Position numbers and translations under genes: made by a program. The notes under the pieces were generated by a model, which was not told the DNA's origin, did no database searches, and saw only the letters and a program-made list of their open reading frames with translations. DNA of 64,000 nucleotides from Micavibrio_C sp046294845. Its GTDB lineage: Bacteria > Pseudomonadota > Alphaproteobacteria > Micavibrionales > Micavibrionaceae. The stretch is from NCBI GenBank assembly GCA_046294845.1, contig JBKBNU010000001.1, positions 1,054,001 to 1,118,000 on the forward strand. The letters are read 5' to 3'. Positions 8,547-17,448 of this stretch are shown here, one piece after another. How positions within the stretch are numbered: position 1 is the stretch's first letter; each line of letters starts with the position of its first letter.

Positions 8547-11255
8547 ATGACTACCCGCACCGGACACGATACCCTGAAATCCCGCAAATCCCTGACAGTG
8601 GATGGAAAATCATACGATTATTTCAGCCTGCCAGAGGCAGCCAAACAGATCGGTGATGTCAGCCGTCTGCCGTTTTCAATGAAGGTGCTGCTCGAAAACC
8701 TGCTGCGTTTCGAGGACGATGTATCGGTCAAGGTTGCTGATGTGAAGGCATGTCATGCATGGCTCGATAACAAGGGTAAGACAGAACATGAGGTGGCTTA
8801 CCGTCCGGCGCGCGTGCTGATGCAGGATTTTACAGGCGTTCCGGCTGTGGTCGATCTGGCGGCGATGCGCGAAGCGATGAAGGCGCTGGGGGGGAACCCG
8901 CAAAAGATCAATCCGTTGACGGCTGTCGATCTGGTGATTGACCACTCGGTGATGGTTGATGCTTTTGGTAACGGTGCCGCATTCCAGGCGAACGTTGACC
9001 GCGAATTTGAACGGAATGGCGAGCGTTATGCTTTCCTGCGTTGGGGTCAACAAGCTTTCAAAAATTTCCGTGTGGTTCCGCCGGGTACAGGTATATGCCA
9101 TCAGGTCAATCTTGAATATCTGGCGCAGACTGTCTGGGTCGAACAGGACGAAGATAACGGCACGAACGTTGCCTATCCCGATACCTTGGTGGGAACAGAC
9201 TCCCACACCACGATGGTCAATGGTTTGGCTGTTCTGGGTTGGGGTGTGGGCGGTATCGAAGCCGAAGCCGCGATGCTGGGTCAGCCGGTATCTATGCTGA
9301 TCCCCGAAGTGATCGGTTTCAAGCTGACAGGAAAACTCAAAGAAGGGACAACGGCGACCGACCTCGTTCTGACCGTGACCGAGATGCTGCGCAAAAAAGG
9401 CGTGGTGAACAAGTTTGTCGAATTCTATGGTTCTGGTCTTGACCATATGTCATTGGCCGATCGGGCAACGATTGCCAATATGGCTCCTGAATATGGCGCG
9501 ACATGCGGCTTCTTCCCGATTGATAAGGAAACCATCCGTTATTTGAACTTCACAGGTCGTGATGCCCACCGTGCAAAGCTGGTTGAAGAATATGCCAAGC
9601 TGCAAGGTATGTGGCGTGATGCAAACACACCGGATCCGGTTTTCACTGATACGCTGGAACTGGACATGTCTACGGTCGAGCCTTCACTCGCAGGTCCTAA
9701 ACGTCCGCAAGACCGTGTGCTGCTCTCGAAATCATCCGAAGTGTTTAAAAAGCTTCTGGCCGATAACAATATCGCCGCCAAGGAAATTCCGGTTGATGGT
9801 ACGGACTACAAGCTTAAGCACGGCGATGTGGTGATTGCGGCGATTACATCCTGTACCAACACGTCAAACCCTTCCGTGATGCTGGCAGCCGGTCTGGTGG
9901 CCAAGAAAGCCCATGAAAAGGGCTTGAAGGTCAAGCCATGGGTGAAAACATCACTGGCCCCCGGATCGCAGGTTGTGACCGATTATCTTGATAAAGCGGG
10001 TCTGACATCGCATCTGGATGCCATGGGCTTCAACCTTGTCGGTTATGGTTGCACAACCTGTATCGGTAACTCGGGCCCGTTGCCTGACCATATTGCCAAA
10101 GCTGTTGAGGCCGGTGATCTGACTGTAGCCGCAGTGCTGTCCGGTAATCGTAACTTCGAAGGCCGTATCAGCCCGCATGTGAAGGCAAACTATCTGGCTT
10201 CACCGCCGCTGGTGGTTGCCTATGCCTTGCTTGGTAACATGGAGCTTGATATCACCACTGAAGCCTTGGGCGTCGGTAGTGACGGCAAACCTGTTTACTT
10301 GAAAGATGTCTGGCCAACCAACGAAGAAATCCGCAAGGCGGTTGAATCATCCCTGACGCCGGAGATGTTCAAGTCACGCTATGCCAACGTCTTCCTTGGT
10401 CCCAAGGAGTGGCAGGCCGTGAAGGGTGGTTCGGGCGAAACCTATGACTGGGATGGTAAATCCACTTACGTGGCCAATCCGCCCTATTTCACCGGTATGC
10501 AAAAAACACCCGCGGCGGTCAAGGATATCAAAGGCGCCAGCTGCCTGGCGCTCTTCGGTGACTCGATCACAACCGACCATATTTCACCAGCCGGTAACAT
10601 CAAGAAGGATAGTCCTGCGGGTAAATATCTGATGGATCATGGTGTTGATCAGCGTGACTTCAACTCCTACGGGGCGCGCCGTGGCCATCATGAAGTGATG
10701 ATGCGCGGGACGTTTGCCAACATCCGTATCAAGAACGAGATGCTGGGCGGCAAGGAAGGGGGCTTGACCCGTTACCTGCCGACGGGGGCGGAAATGCCGA
10801 TTTATGATGCCTGCATGAAATATATCAATGACGGCACACCGCTGATGGTGGTGGCTGGCAAGGAATATGGCACAGGTTCAAGCCGTGACTGGGCCGCCAA
10901 AGGCACGTACCTGCTGGGCGTCAAGGCTGTGCTGGCCGAAAGTTTCGAGCGTATTCACCGTTCGAACCTCGTCGGTATGGGCGTTCTGCCGCTGATGTTC
11001 AAGAACGGACAGACACGCCAGAGTCTGAACCTGACCGGTGAAGAAAAATTCGATGTGATCGGTCTGGAAGCGGGGATCAAGCCGCGTATGGATCTGGATG
11101 TGGTCATCACCCGCAAGGATGGCACGAAGGAAACCATCAAGGCCCTGTGCCGTATCGATACACAAGACGAGATCGGTTACTACGAAAACGGCGGTATCAT
11201 GCACTATGTGCTGCGCGATCTGGTGGCCAAGGGTTCCAAAGAGCAGGCTGCCTAG
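8547..11255 (+). CDS. acnA: Aconitate hydratase A
   Basis: The 902-residue protein interconverts citrate and isocitrate and fits the AcnA/IRP1 type in length and domain order. The three cysteines for the 4Fe-4S cluster are visible. One lies in AAITSCTNTSNPSVM near residue 436; two lie in GYGCTTCIGNSGPLPDH near 502 and 505. VGTDSHTTMVNGLAVLGWGVGGIEAEA and RDWAAKGT (preceded by GKEYGTGSS) are conserved active-site segments. The swivelling C-terminal domain begins around residue 660 with GDSITTDHISPAG. The protein is cytosolic. A strong terminator follows. Together with icd it covers two consecutive TCA steps. Confidence 0.98.
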   Translation: MTTRTGHDTLKSRKSLTVDGKSYDYFSLPEAAKQIGDVSRLPFSMKVLLENLLRFEDDVSVKVADVKACHAWLDNKGKTEHEVAYRPARVLMQDFTGVPAVVDLAAMREAMKALGGNPQKINPLTAVDLVIDHSVMVDAFGNGAAFQANVDREFERNGERYAFLRWGQQAFKNFRVVPPGTGICHQVNLEYLAQTVWVEQDEDNGTNVAYPDTLVGTDSHTTMVNGLAVLGWGVGGIEAEAAMLGQPVSMLIPEVIGFKLTGKLKEGTTATDLVLTVTEMLRKKGVVNKFVEFYGSGLDHMSLADRATIANMAPEYGATCGFFPIDKETIRYLNFTGRDAHRAKLVEEYAKLQGMWRDANTPDPVFTDTLELDMSTVEPSLAGPKRPQDRVLLSKSSEVFKKLLADNNIAAKEIPVDGTDYKLKHGDVVIAAITSCTNTSNPSVMLAAGLVAKKAHEKGLKVKPWVKTSLAPGSQVVTDYLDKAGLTSHLDAMGFNLVGYGCTTCIGNSGPLPDHIAKAVEAGDLTVAAVLSGNRNFEGRISPHVKANYLASPPLVVAYALLGNMELDITTEALGVGSDGKPVYLKDVWPTNEEIRKAVESSLTPEMFKSRYANVFLGPKEWQAVKGGSGETYDWDGKSTYVANPPYFTGMQKTPAAVKDIKGASCLALFGDSITTDHISPAGNIKKDSPAGKYLMDHGVDQRDFNSYGARRGHHEVMMRGTFANIRIKNEMLGGKEGGLTRYLPTGAEMPIYDACMKYINDGTPLMVVAGKEYGTGSSRDWAAKGTYLLGVKAVLAESFERIHRSNLVGMGVLPLMFKNGQTRQSLNLTGEEKFDVIGLEAGIKPRMDLDVVITRKDGTKETIKALCRIDTQDEIGYYENGGIMHYVLRDLVAKGSKEQAA

Positions 11256-11278
11256 GGGGTGCCTCCTTTGACAGCTTC

Positions 11279-11309
11279 AAAAAGCCCGTCGTGATGGCGG
11301 GCTTTTTTT
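11279..11309 (+). terminator. Rho-independent terminator of acnA
   Basis: AAAGCCCGTC and GGCGGGCTTT flank a short GTGAT loop and are followed by a T-run, 24 bases after the acnA stop. Confidence 0.9.
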
Positions 11310-11396
11310 CATTTTTATAATATTTTTGTTTAATATCAGTGCTTTATATACAAAAATAGTGTGCATATCGTATAAGCATTATGTATAATACTGGCT

Positions 11397-12824
11397 ATGG
11401 ATACACAGCTGCAAGAGCCCCCTGTCATTCCCGTCCTTGTTCAGGATACAAGGCCTGCTGTTACTATTCCCAAGGCATTGCCAGCCAAGGCTGCTTCATC
11501 GAAGATTATGGTTACCAATACGGAATGCCGCTTGCTGGTTTCAAATGCAACAAGAAAGCTTTATCCGGAAGGGTTCCTGGAGAAGGCTGCCGAGGAGTGT
11601 TGGGCGGGACCCAACACCGATATTCTGGTGGTCGGCAAAAGAGATGCCTCAAAACAGTCGGGACATTATATGCGGGTTTTACCCGAGACAGTCAGAGACA
11701 CGCAAAAGAATCTCTCGGGGATTATTCCCAAGGACTGGGAAGCCTTACTGGAGGCACCCAAGGACAAGGATGGAAAGAGTATCATCTATACATCAATATT
11801 GCGGGCGGCGATCATACCCGATAACAGTTTTGCTCTGAAATACCGGTTTGAACCTGCTGAAGGATCAAAAGAGACAGCTGTCCCACGGAACCTATTCATT
11901 ACTATTATTGATCCCCAGGACCATTCGGAAGATCATTTGGCCGGAATGTCGGGATTGTTTCTTGGCTACAATATTAGCAGCAATCTGATTTTTAATAGCC
12001 GATTTTCTGATTCCAAGTCATGGATGGCACTGACTTTTGCGCATGAAGCTACGCATGGCGAACATGATCACGGGATAAAAATTGTTTCAGGGAACCAGAT
12101 CAAGGACAACATTGAAAAAACACCTGTTGCAGAACGTATGCAGCATGAAGGAGGGGCCGATGTCGGCGGCGCCGAGAAATATATGCGCGCCCGCAATCAG
12201 GGGGTTTCTCTCAACGAAATTGTGCCGGCTATCAATTGGGGATTGAGATCACTGGGCAGTTATTTTAATGCCCGTGTCGGCAATATACCGTTTGCGCACG
12301 CGACCAACTTTTCGTTTAGCAAAGAGGCAGCCCATACCACCCCCGCGCAGCAGGAAGAAGGGCTCAGGATTTTCAGGGATACGATGGATACGGCCTTTGG
12401 CCGTGTCATTCTTGATCCCGAGACGGGGGATTACCGTGAATCCATTCGGGATATTACGACTCTTGGTCAGGAAAAGGATGATTTCATAACATGCCGCGAT
12501 GATGCGCTCGATGCCTTACCCAAGGGGACCAGCTTTAGGGATAATTGGGATAAATATGCTTATGATGTCAGCCAGTGCGTCTTGCAAAGTATCTGGATCC
12601 GTCCTCTGGGGGCAGCGGCTATTATAGAGCTTGAGAAGGAGAAAGATCCTTTTAAGGGAAACATCGTCGCAAGGCGCTATGCCGAAGATTTTAAAACGGC
12701 TGTCTCGGCACATTTGATGAGTGCCGGAAATATGGAGCGGGTAGGGAACCTGTACGACAAGGTTCTGAAAGATGATCTGCCAGCGCCTGCCAAGGCGCAT
12801 TGGGGGCAGGTTCTGGGCAGATAA
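11397..12824 (+). CDS. Unknown HExxH (HEATH) protein, putative cytoplasmic or effector-like metallopeptidase
   Basis: The 475-residue protein has no signal peptide and no TM segment. MALTFAHEATHGEHDHG puts HEATH at residues 216-220. It is followed by the His-rich GEHDHG and, about 30 residues on, MQHEGGADVGGAEKYM, whose E/D residues could give the third zinc ligand, as in gluzincins with a downstream E/D-x-x-A-D element. The C-terminal half (~300-475) is helical and unplaced. It stands alone behind an AT-rich promoter region (TATAATATTTT at 11316). With no export signal it acts inside the cell, or is secreted by a signal-independent route, which is speculative. Confidence 0.72.
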   Translation: MDTQLQEPPVIPVLVQDTRPAVTIPKALPAKAASSKIMVTNTECRLLVSNATRKLYPEGFLEKAAEECWAGPNTDILVVGKRDASKQSGHYMRVLPETVRDTQKNLSGIIPKDWEALLEAPKDKDGKSIIYTSILRAAIIPDNSFALKYRFEPAEGSKETAVPRNLFITIIDPQDHSEDHLAGMSGLFLGYNISSNLIFNSRFSDSKSWMALTFAHEATHGEHDHGIKIVSGNQIKDNIEKTPVAERMQHEGGADVGGAEKYMRARNQGVSLNEIVPAINWGLRSLGSYFNARVGNIPFAHATNFSFSKEAAHTTPAQQEEGLRIFRDTMDTAFGRVILDPETGDYRESIRDITTLGQEKDDFITCRDDALDALPKGTSFRDNWDKYAYDVSQCVLQSIWIRPLGAAAIIELEKEKDPFKGNIVARRYAEDFKTAVSAHLMSAGNMERVGNLYDKVLKDDLPAPAKAHWGQVLGR

Positions 12825-12906
12825 GTCCGGCACTTGTTTTTCTTGCAACGATACGGAATGTTGCGATATAACTGGCTCATAAAACTTATAAAAATGAGGG
12901 TGTATC

Positions 12907-13242
12907 ATGCAAATTCCAACAACTCTGCAGGAACTGAAAGAGATGCCATTAAACCGTGAAACGGTTAAAGAGGCCCTTTCCGAAATCGCAAACTTTGCCC
13001 GTCTGGCCATGTCCGGCAAGCCTATGATCAGTATCAAAGAAGAGGAAGATGGCAGTGTCAGCCTGACGGAAGGTTATTTCGGCAACAAGACAGCTATCAG
13101 CGGCCTGCGTTTCGAGGATCTTCCTTATGCCCTTGAGCAACGTATCATTTCTCAGGATGCCGCTATGGAAGCTTTCCGTTTCATGATGAAGAAAAACATT
13201 CTTCTGCCTGCAAACGAAAATGAGAGCGCTGTAGAGGAATAA
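12907..13242 (+). CDS. Small unknown protein
   Basis: The 111-residue acidic protein has GAGGGTG 9 bases before its ATG and its own terminator. It is predicted helical with a central ISIKEEEDGSVSLTEGYF strand pair, and has no TM segment, signal or motif I recognise. The gene stands alone between a HEATH protein and a convergent minus-strand gene. Coding is supported by the ribosome site, terminator and normal codon use. Confidence 0.65.
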   Translation: MQIPTTLQELKEMPLNRETVKEALSEIANFARLAMSGKPMISIKEEEDGSVSLTEGYFGNKTAISGLRFEDLPYALEQRIISQDAAMEAFRFMMKKNILLPANENESAVEE

Positions 13243-13267
13243 TCAGACTGTACCGATGATCCGATAA

Positions 13268-13303
13268 AAAACCGCTGACCTTATGGGGTTCAGCGGTTTT
13301 CTT
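13268..13303 (+). terminator. Rho-independent terminator between convergent genes
   Basis: AAAACCGCTGA at 13268-13278 pairs with TCAGCGGTTTT at 13290-13300. It has an A-run before and a T-run after, so it can serve both the gene ending at 13242 and the convergent gene ending at 13321. Confidence 0.88.
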
Positions 13304-13320
13304 ATGGTTCTTTGTATAGG

Positions 13321-13920
13321 TCAAGCCATCGGTGTAAACATCGGATGGCCGTACTTGAAAGGACTGTCTTGCGTTTCGGCAGGCTGTGGCTTTTGAGCTG
13401 TTCCTGTTTCAGGTTTCCAGCTACCACGCAGACGTCTTGCCTGAGGCTCTTCATCAAAATCATTCGCAAAGGCAGGGGCTTCGATATGGTGGATCGACAT
13501 GGTTTGCCCACGCATATCACCGAGATCAATTGCCGGATTTTTCATGTTGGTCTGGATATTCTTTTGGGCTTCGCTTGGATTGTTCCAGAAAACATAGGTT
13601 GTGTTACCAACCTCGACCGCAAATTTCTCGCTGGTCAGTGCGGTGTCGTTATAATGTTTGATCTGTTCTTTTTGGATCGGTTTGTCATTGATCTCGATAT
13701 TCAGGCCATCAAAATTTCCGACATAATGAACGAACTGACGTGTCTGTTTTTGAGGTTCTGGCGCAGAAACCTTGGGTGTGGCCACGCGCGGGGCTTCAAC
13801 CTTGGTGTCGGCCCATTCTTGACCGGCAAATGTATCGGGATTGTCTTCGGGGCGGTTAAACGATGACAGCAAGTCACCCATACCAAGACCGCCCAGCAGT
13901 CGGGAAAAGAATTTTCTCAT
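13321..13920 (-). CDS. Unknown protein with a compact mixed alpha/beta domain
   Basis: Start is ATG at 13920 with GAAGGTG upstream (8 further in-frame codons are less likely). The 199-residue protein has an amphipathic N-terminus (MRKFFSRLLGGLGMGDLL), a Pro/Ala linker, and a predicted globular domain at ~65-140 with FVHYVGNFDGLNIEIND and TYVFWNNPSEAQKN. The tail is low-complexity and polar. I do not recognise the family. The N-terminus is too basic and short for a clear signal peptide. The gene is divergent from the 5'-nucleotidase, with 242 bases between their starts. Confidence 0.6.
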   Translation of the reverse strand: MRKFFSRLLGGLGMGDLLSSFNRPEDNPDTFAGQEWADTKVEAPRVATPKVSAPEPQKQTRQFVHYVGNFDGLNIEINDKPIQKEQIKHYNDTALTSEKFAVEVGNTTYVFWNNPSEAQKNIQTNMKNPAIDLGDMRGQTMSIHHIEAPAFANDFDEEPQARRLRGSWKPETGTAQKPQPAETQDSPFKYGHPMFTPMA

Positions 13921-14162
13921 GATCACACCTTCTATAACGGGCATCTTTTCTTTGTTTAATTGATGCCTCTATGTTCCGGATTATAGGCGATTTCAGATAA
14001 AATCGCAAAATTTGAAACTGTTATATTTCAAGGGGTTATAGGCGAGGATTTTGCTTTTCTTAAAAGGCTGTTGATAAAAGCCCGTTTGATCCGGTTGTTT
14101 AGGTGTTGTTAAGGGGCACAGCGCGAGGATGAAACAAAGAATAACAATATGAGGTTTCAATC

Positions 14163-15368
14163 ATGCCCCGTCCCCGCGGCCATTTGCGCGTTCTGTTTAG
14201 TTCCCGCGTTCTGCTTAACCTTGAGCAGGCCGATCGTGTTTATCAGGAAAGCTATCAGGCAGCCCTTGCTAAGGGGGAGGAACCGTCGGCAGCCCGTTTG
14301 ATCGCGGTCGCCCGCTATAACGATTATGTGACCTGTGACGGGGAGTTTCAGGGGCAAGATTATGATCCTGCGGTTAAGGGGCGGCGCTTCGGCAAGGGGC
14401 CTCTTTATGATCTGGCGATGGCCCTTCATAGTTTGAACAAGAGCAGTGATGAACCGTTGGTAGAAATAGGGTTGTCGGCCAAAGATGAAGCCCGCAGCGG
14501 TATTGTCATCTTCCGCAATCTTGATTTGATGGAAATTGGCGCGGCGTTGAATTATCGTTTGATTACCTGTGGCAATCCGATCACTGAGGCGTTTCACAAT
14601 TCATTCGGAACCGATTTGTTTTTGTCGCGTAACCCGCAAGACGTTCAATATGCGCGTGATCATGGCATTGCTTCGGCCCTTATGCATTTTCCTGATAATT
14701 GGGAATATGATCACAGTACCCGTCAAGGCCCTCTAAAGTTGATGGTGGATGGCGATGGTGTTGCATGGGGTGATCGGGCAGAGCAACGTTTCAGGGCATC
14801 GGTCGAGAAAGCAGGGAATATGCAGCAAGGTCTGGATGAATATATAAGTCTGGAAACCGATGATTTTGACCAGCCGATTGAATCGGGCCCATTTACCGCC
14901 GTTCTGGAAAAAATCAGCCGTTTGAATGATATGTTCCCGCGTGGCCAGACGCCGTTTGAGGTCTCATTATTGACGGCCCGTGGTGGCAGAGCCAGTACCA
15001 GAGCACTCACCACTTTGATTGAACACGATATCGCGCTCAATGGCTTTGCCGAATTCAAGGGCGGGGCGACCAAGGCGGATGGCTTGAAAGCGCATGATCC
15101 CGATGTCTATTTCGATGACCAGCAGGGCCATCTTTCGGAAGGAAGATTGTGTCCGGCGGGCCTTGTCTTTTATGTCAGTGATAGTCCCTTGCACCCTAAG
15201 AGCGCAAAGCCGGAGGCAGTAGTGACCAGAATCGTAGAAGAGGAAAGCGTTACAAGACGCTCCTATCATGTGCCGTTGGCTGCGGGACGGCATCAAAGCG
15301 CGTCCCCGTTATCTTTCCAGACTATCGGTGAAGTTGTTGAACGCATTCAACAACAGCATTCATCCTGA
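14163..15368 (+). CDS. Cytosolic 5'-nucleotidase, NT5C1 family
   Basis: The 401-residue protein matches the family of bacterial and vertebrate cytosolic 5'-nucleotidase I, which dephosphorylates nucleoside monophosphates with Mg2+ in a HAD fold. The second half carries the catalytic set: LMVDGDGVAWGDRAEQRF near 193-210 (nucleophile and acid Asp), EVSLLTARGGRAST (motif II Thr) and YFDDQQGHL (motif IV acidic pair). In between, GFAEFKGGATKADGL supplies the motif III Lys. The N-terminal half has the family's LFSSRVLLNLEQADRVYQ element. GAGG precedes the ATG. The gene is monocistronic by orientation. It may help balance purine pools with purH, but nothing in the sequence ties them together. Confidence 0.85.
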   Translation: MPRPRGHLRVLFSSRVLLNLEQADRVYQESYQAALAKGEEPSAARLIAVARYNDYVTCDGEFQGQDYDPAVKGRRFGKGPLYDLAMALHSLNKSSDEPLVEIGLSAKDEARSGIVIFRNLDLMEIGAALNYRLITCGNPITEAFHNSFGTDLFLSRNPQDVQYARDHGIASALMHFPDNWEYDHSTRQGPLKLMVDGDGVAWGDRAEQRFRASVEKAGNMQQGLDEYISLETDDFDQPIESGPFTAVLEKISRLNDMFPRGQTPFEVSLLTARGGRASTRALTTLIEHDIALNGFAEFKGGATKADGLKAHDPDVYFDDQQGHLSEGRLCPAGLVFYVSDSPLHPKSAKPEAVVTRIVEEESVTRRSYHVPLAAGRHQSASPLSFQTIGEVVERIQQQHSS

Positions 15369-15384
15369 ATAAAAGTAAAATGGA

Positions 15385-16341
15385 TTAGACAATCCAGCCT
15401 TCGGCGTTGATTTCGCCGGACTGGATTTTTCTTTCGACCTCTGCAGCCAGAACCTTGCGCGCGAAATCTTCGGCGTCTTCGACCATTGATTTAAAATCAG
15501 GCTTATCGGGACGGTAGCGCACATCATACATGGATTCGAATTGATTGATGGCGGCTGTCAGGCGTCCGAGTTTATGGGCGGCATCTTCACCCTTATGGGC
15601 TTCTTCCGAATTTTTCGCAATCAGTTCCAGTCTAACTTTCTGGCGGATCATACCGATCTGGAAGGCAAGCTGGATGCCTTCAAGATAGGCCGCAGAGGCA
15701 CTCAGGCAGCTTGAAGGGCGCACGCTGCGTCCGGGGCGTTTGCGGGCAACGAAGCTGAAGGTGGTGGTACGGTTGGGGCCACGCATGATAATACCGCATT
15801 TGCCTTCGTTTTCCGTGGCCGTCACCAGAAGAGCCACGTTGGCATCATGTTCAATCGTGACGAGTTTACCGGCATGCTTGAACGCATCCTCGGCGACGCT
15901 GACGGCCTTCTCGTAATCGCCTTTGCTGCGGGCATCACATTGTTCAATGATATCGAGGAAGGGGTGGCGGTCGGCTGCGCCATTTTCAAAAATGGTACGG
16001 CCCTTGTGATAAACGGCGACCCAGATATTCGGGTTGAATTTGCTCTCATATCCTTTGGTGATCGCGTCATAGGCTTCATCCCAGTCATAGGCGGGGTCGC
16101 GATAGAGCAGGGGGCCGTATTCCTGAAAGTCCTGTGCCAGACGCGCACCCAATCGCGCGCAGGTGTGCATATTCTGGGCACGGATGACCAGATCTTCATG
16201 TTCATCTGTCACGGGCCAATATAAAGGCAATGTCAGGCGGTTGGAGAGGGCGATAACGGGCTTCTGGTCAGCTTGCGCTTCAGGCATGACGTCTTTAATG
16301 ACGAATTTCTCTCTCAATAGTGTGGCATTGAATTCGCGCAT
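15385..16341 (-). CDS. Conserved-looking protein of unknown function
   Basis: Start is ATG at 16341 with GAAGGGA upstream, giving 318 residues. There is no signal peptide or TM segment. The centre has alternating strands (LVTIEHDANVALLVTATENE, then GIIMRGPNRTTTFSFVARKR) that look like a compact alpha/beta domain. A helical C-terminal third follows (AAYLEGIQLAFQIGMIRQKV onward). I do not recognise the family. It converges on the nucleotidase with 16 bases between the ends. It is the last gene of a minus-strand run of unknowns that begins at 18948. Confidence 0.7.
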   Translation of the reverse strand: MREFNATLLREKFVIKDVMPEAQADQKPVIALSNRLTLPLYWPVTDEHEDLVIRAQNMHTCARLGARLAQDFQEYGPLLYRDPAYDWDEAYDAITKGYESKFNPNIWVAVYHKGRTIFENGAADRHPFLDIIEQCDARSKGDYEKAVSVAEDAFKHAGKLVTIEHDANVALLVTATENEGKCGIIMRGPNRTTTFSFVARKRPGRSVRPSSCLSASAAYLEGIQLAFQIGMIRQKVRLELIAKNSEEAHKGEDAAHKLGRLTAAINQFESMYDVRYRPDKPDFKSMVEDAEDFARKVLAAEVERKIQSGEINAEGWIV

Positions 16342-16433
16342 CGAAAATCCCTTCAAGATTCGACTCTAGCATATTCATTTTAGGGTATGAATCCCTAGTG
16401 ACTGATGAAGTTGCGGGGGCGGCTTAAAAAAAT

Positions 16434-16457
16434 AAAAAACCCCGCGCGCGGGGTTTT
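16434..16457 (-). terminator. Bidirectional rho-independent terminator
   Basis: CCCCGCGCGCGGGG at 16440-16453 is a perfect palindrome, flanked by an A-run and a T-run. It separates the 49-codon gene at 16561 from the gene starting at 16341. Confidence 0.85.
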
Positions 16458-16560
16458 CGTAATCCTGCTGAGGGATGACTTTAATATGCAAGACCAAATC
16501 AGGCGGACTCAAGCGGCCCAGCGCAATCAGGCTTGCGAATTCCGTTTCTCTACCGAACGA

Positions 16561-16710
16561 TTAGTTCAGGTTGAAGCCAGGAACCGGTTTTTGTGTCGGG
16601 GCTGTTACAGCAGCAGCTGCAGGGCTATAGCCTGTGTTGTTGTCAACACATGCCAAACGCTCACAAACATTGCCCATTGCGTTTTTCAGTTCTTCGCCGG
16701 TCAGTTTCAT
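16561..16710 (-). CDS. Small 49-residue protein
   Basis: A short frame runs from ATG at 16710 to TAA at 16561, with GGGAG 6-9 bases before the start and a strong terminator ~100 bases after the stop. The product begins MKLTGEELKNAMGNVCERL and ends PVPGFNLN. It has two Cys residues (VCERLACVD) and an Ala-rich middle. The helix-then-Pro layout and good ribosome site support translation. The family is unknown. The gene lies 30 bases after the stop of the 16741 gene and probably shares its transcript. Confidence 0.6.
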   Translation of the reverse strand: MKLTGEELKNAMGNVCERLACVDNNTGYSPAAAAVTAPTQKPVPGFNLN

Positions 16711-16740
16711 TATGTTCACTCCCTCTACAGAGTTTTAAAG

Positions 16741-17088
16741 TTACGCCCTATGGATGATCAGCGGGAAGTATTCACCTTCTACGGGTTCGCCCGTCTTATC
16801 ATCCGTAAGTACTACAAGGATTTGAAAAGCATTTTGCAAATACTTGCTCATATCCCTTTTGACAAGGAGGCCGAAATTTCGGGTATCCCCATCGTTCATC
16901 ACGAAATCGAGTTTGTTTGTATCCAAATCATACTCGATCCATGAAACCTGTCTTTTGAACGGTTTGTTGTGAAAGATGAAGGCTTCCGCTCTGTCATTTA
17001 TCACAAGTTCCACCTTCATTTCTTGTTCGAAGGAGGTACCGTCGCTATATCCTGGTCCGGAAGATGTTGAGGTCAGTTGTTCAGTCAT
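16741..17088 (-). CDS. Small unknown soluble protein
   Basis: The protein has about 115 residues starting at the ATG at 17088 (another ATG lies at 17097). It has a predicted beta-rich core with FEQEMKVELVINDRAEAFIF and VSWIEYDLDTNKLDFVMN, then KYLQNAFQILVVL. No signal or TM segment. A perfect TTAA-N7-TTAA box stands 79 bases upstream, the best clue to regulation (CtrA, inferred). The function is unknown. Confidence 0.62.
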   Translation of the reverse strand: MTEQLTSTSSGPGYSDGTSFEQEMKVELVINDRAEAFIFHNKPFKRQVSWIEYDLDTNKLDFVMNDGDTRNFGLLVKRDMSKYLQNAFQILVVLTDDKTGEPVEGEYFPLIIHRA

Positions 17089-17166
17089 TGCCGCCATTTC
17101 GCGTCGAAGACGTTATTTGTTCCCTCTAGTCTAAGCCGTCCCTTTTATCTGTTCAAGAACCGTTTT

Positions 17167-17181
17167 TTAACAAACACTTAA
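17167..17181. promoter_or_regulatory. CtrA-type box TTAA-N7-TTAA
   Basis: TTAACAAACACTTAA is a perfect match to the full CtrA consensus, 79 bases upstream of the minus-strand start at 17088. A ChpT gene in this window (41877-42560) implies the relay that phosphorylates CtrA exists here. Confidence 0.6.
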
Positions 17182-17265
17182 TTCTTACGAATTTATTCTC
17201 AGTGTTCAATGCTACCACAGCGAATGATTTTCATAAAGAAAATTCGTCGCGCTATGATTCAAATT

Positions 17266-17433
17266 CTATCGTCTCAGCGATAAACCGTTAGCCCGGCGCA
17301 AGTGATATTCGTTCACAGCACCATCGGCACGGCGGGCCATATTCACCATTCTGAAAGCAGCCATCGGCGTCAGGCAGGTCTTGCGAGCCAGGGGTACGGC
17401 GATGTCCCAATCATTTTTCAGGTTTTTTGCCAT
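17266..17433 (-). CDS. Small basic 55-residue protein
   Basis: The frame from ATG at 17433 to TAG at 17266 starts 15 bases after the stop of the 499-residue gene. The product starts MAKNLKNDWDIAVPLARKTC and is rich in Arg and Ala, with no TM segment. The ribosome site (AACGAAAG) is weak. It is credible because of its tight spacing behind the large gene and the sensible composition, but it could be spurious. Confidence 0.45.
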   Translation of the reverse strand: MAKNLKNDWDIAVPLARKTCLTPMAAFRMVNMARRADGAVNEYHLRRANGLSLRR

Positions 17434-17448
17434 CTTTTTAAACTTTCG

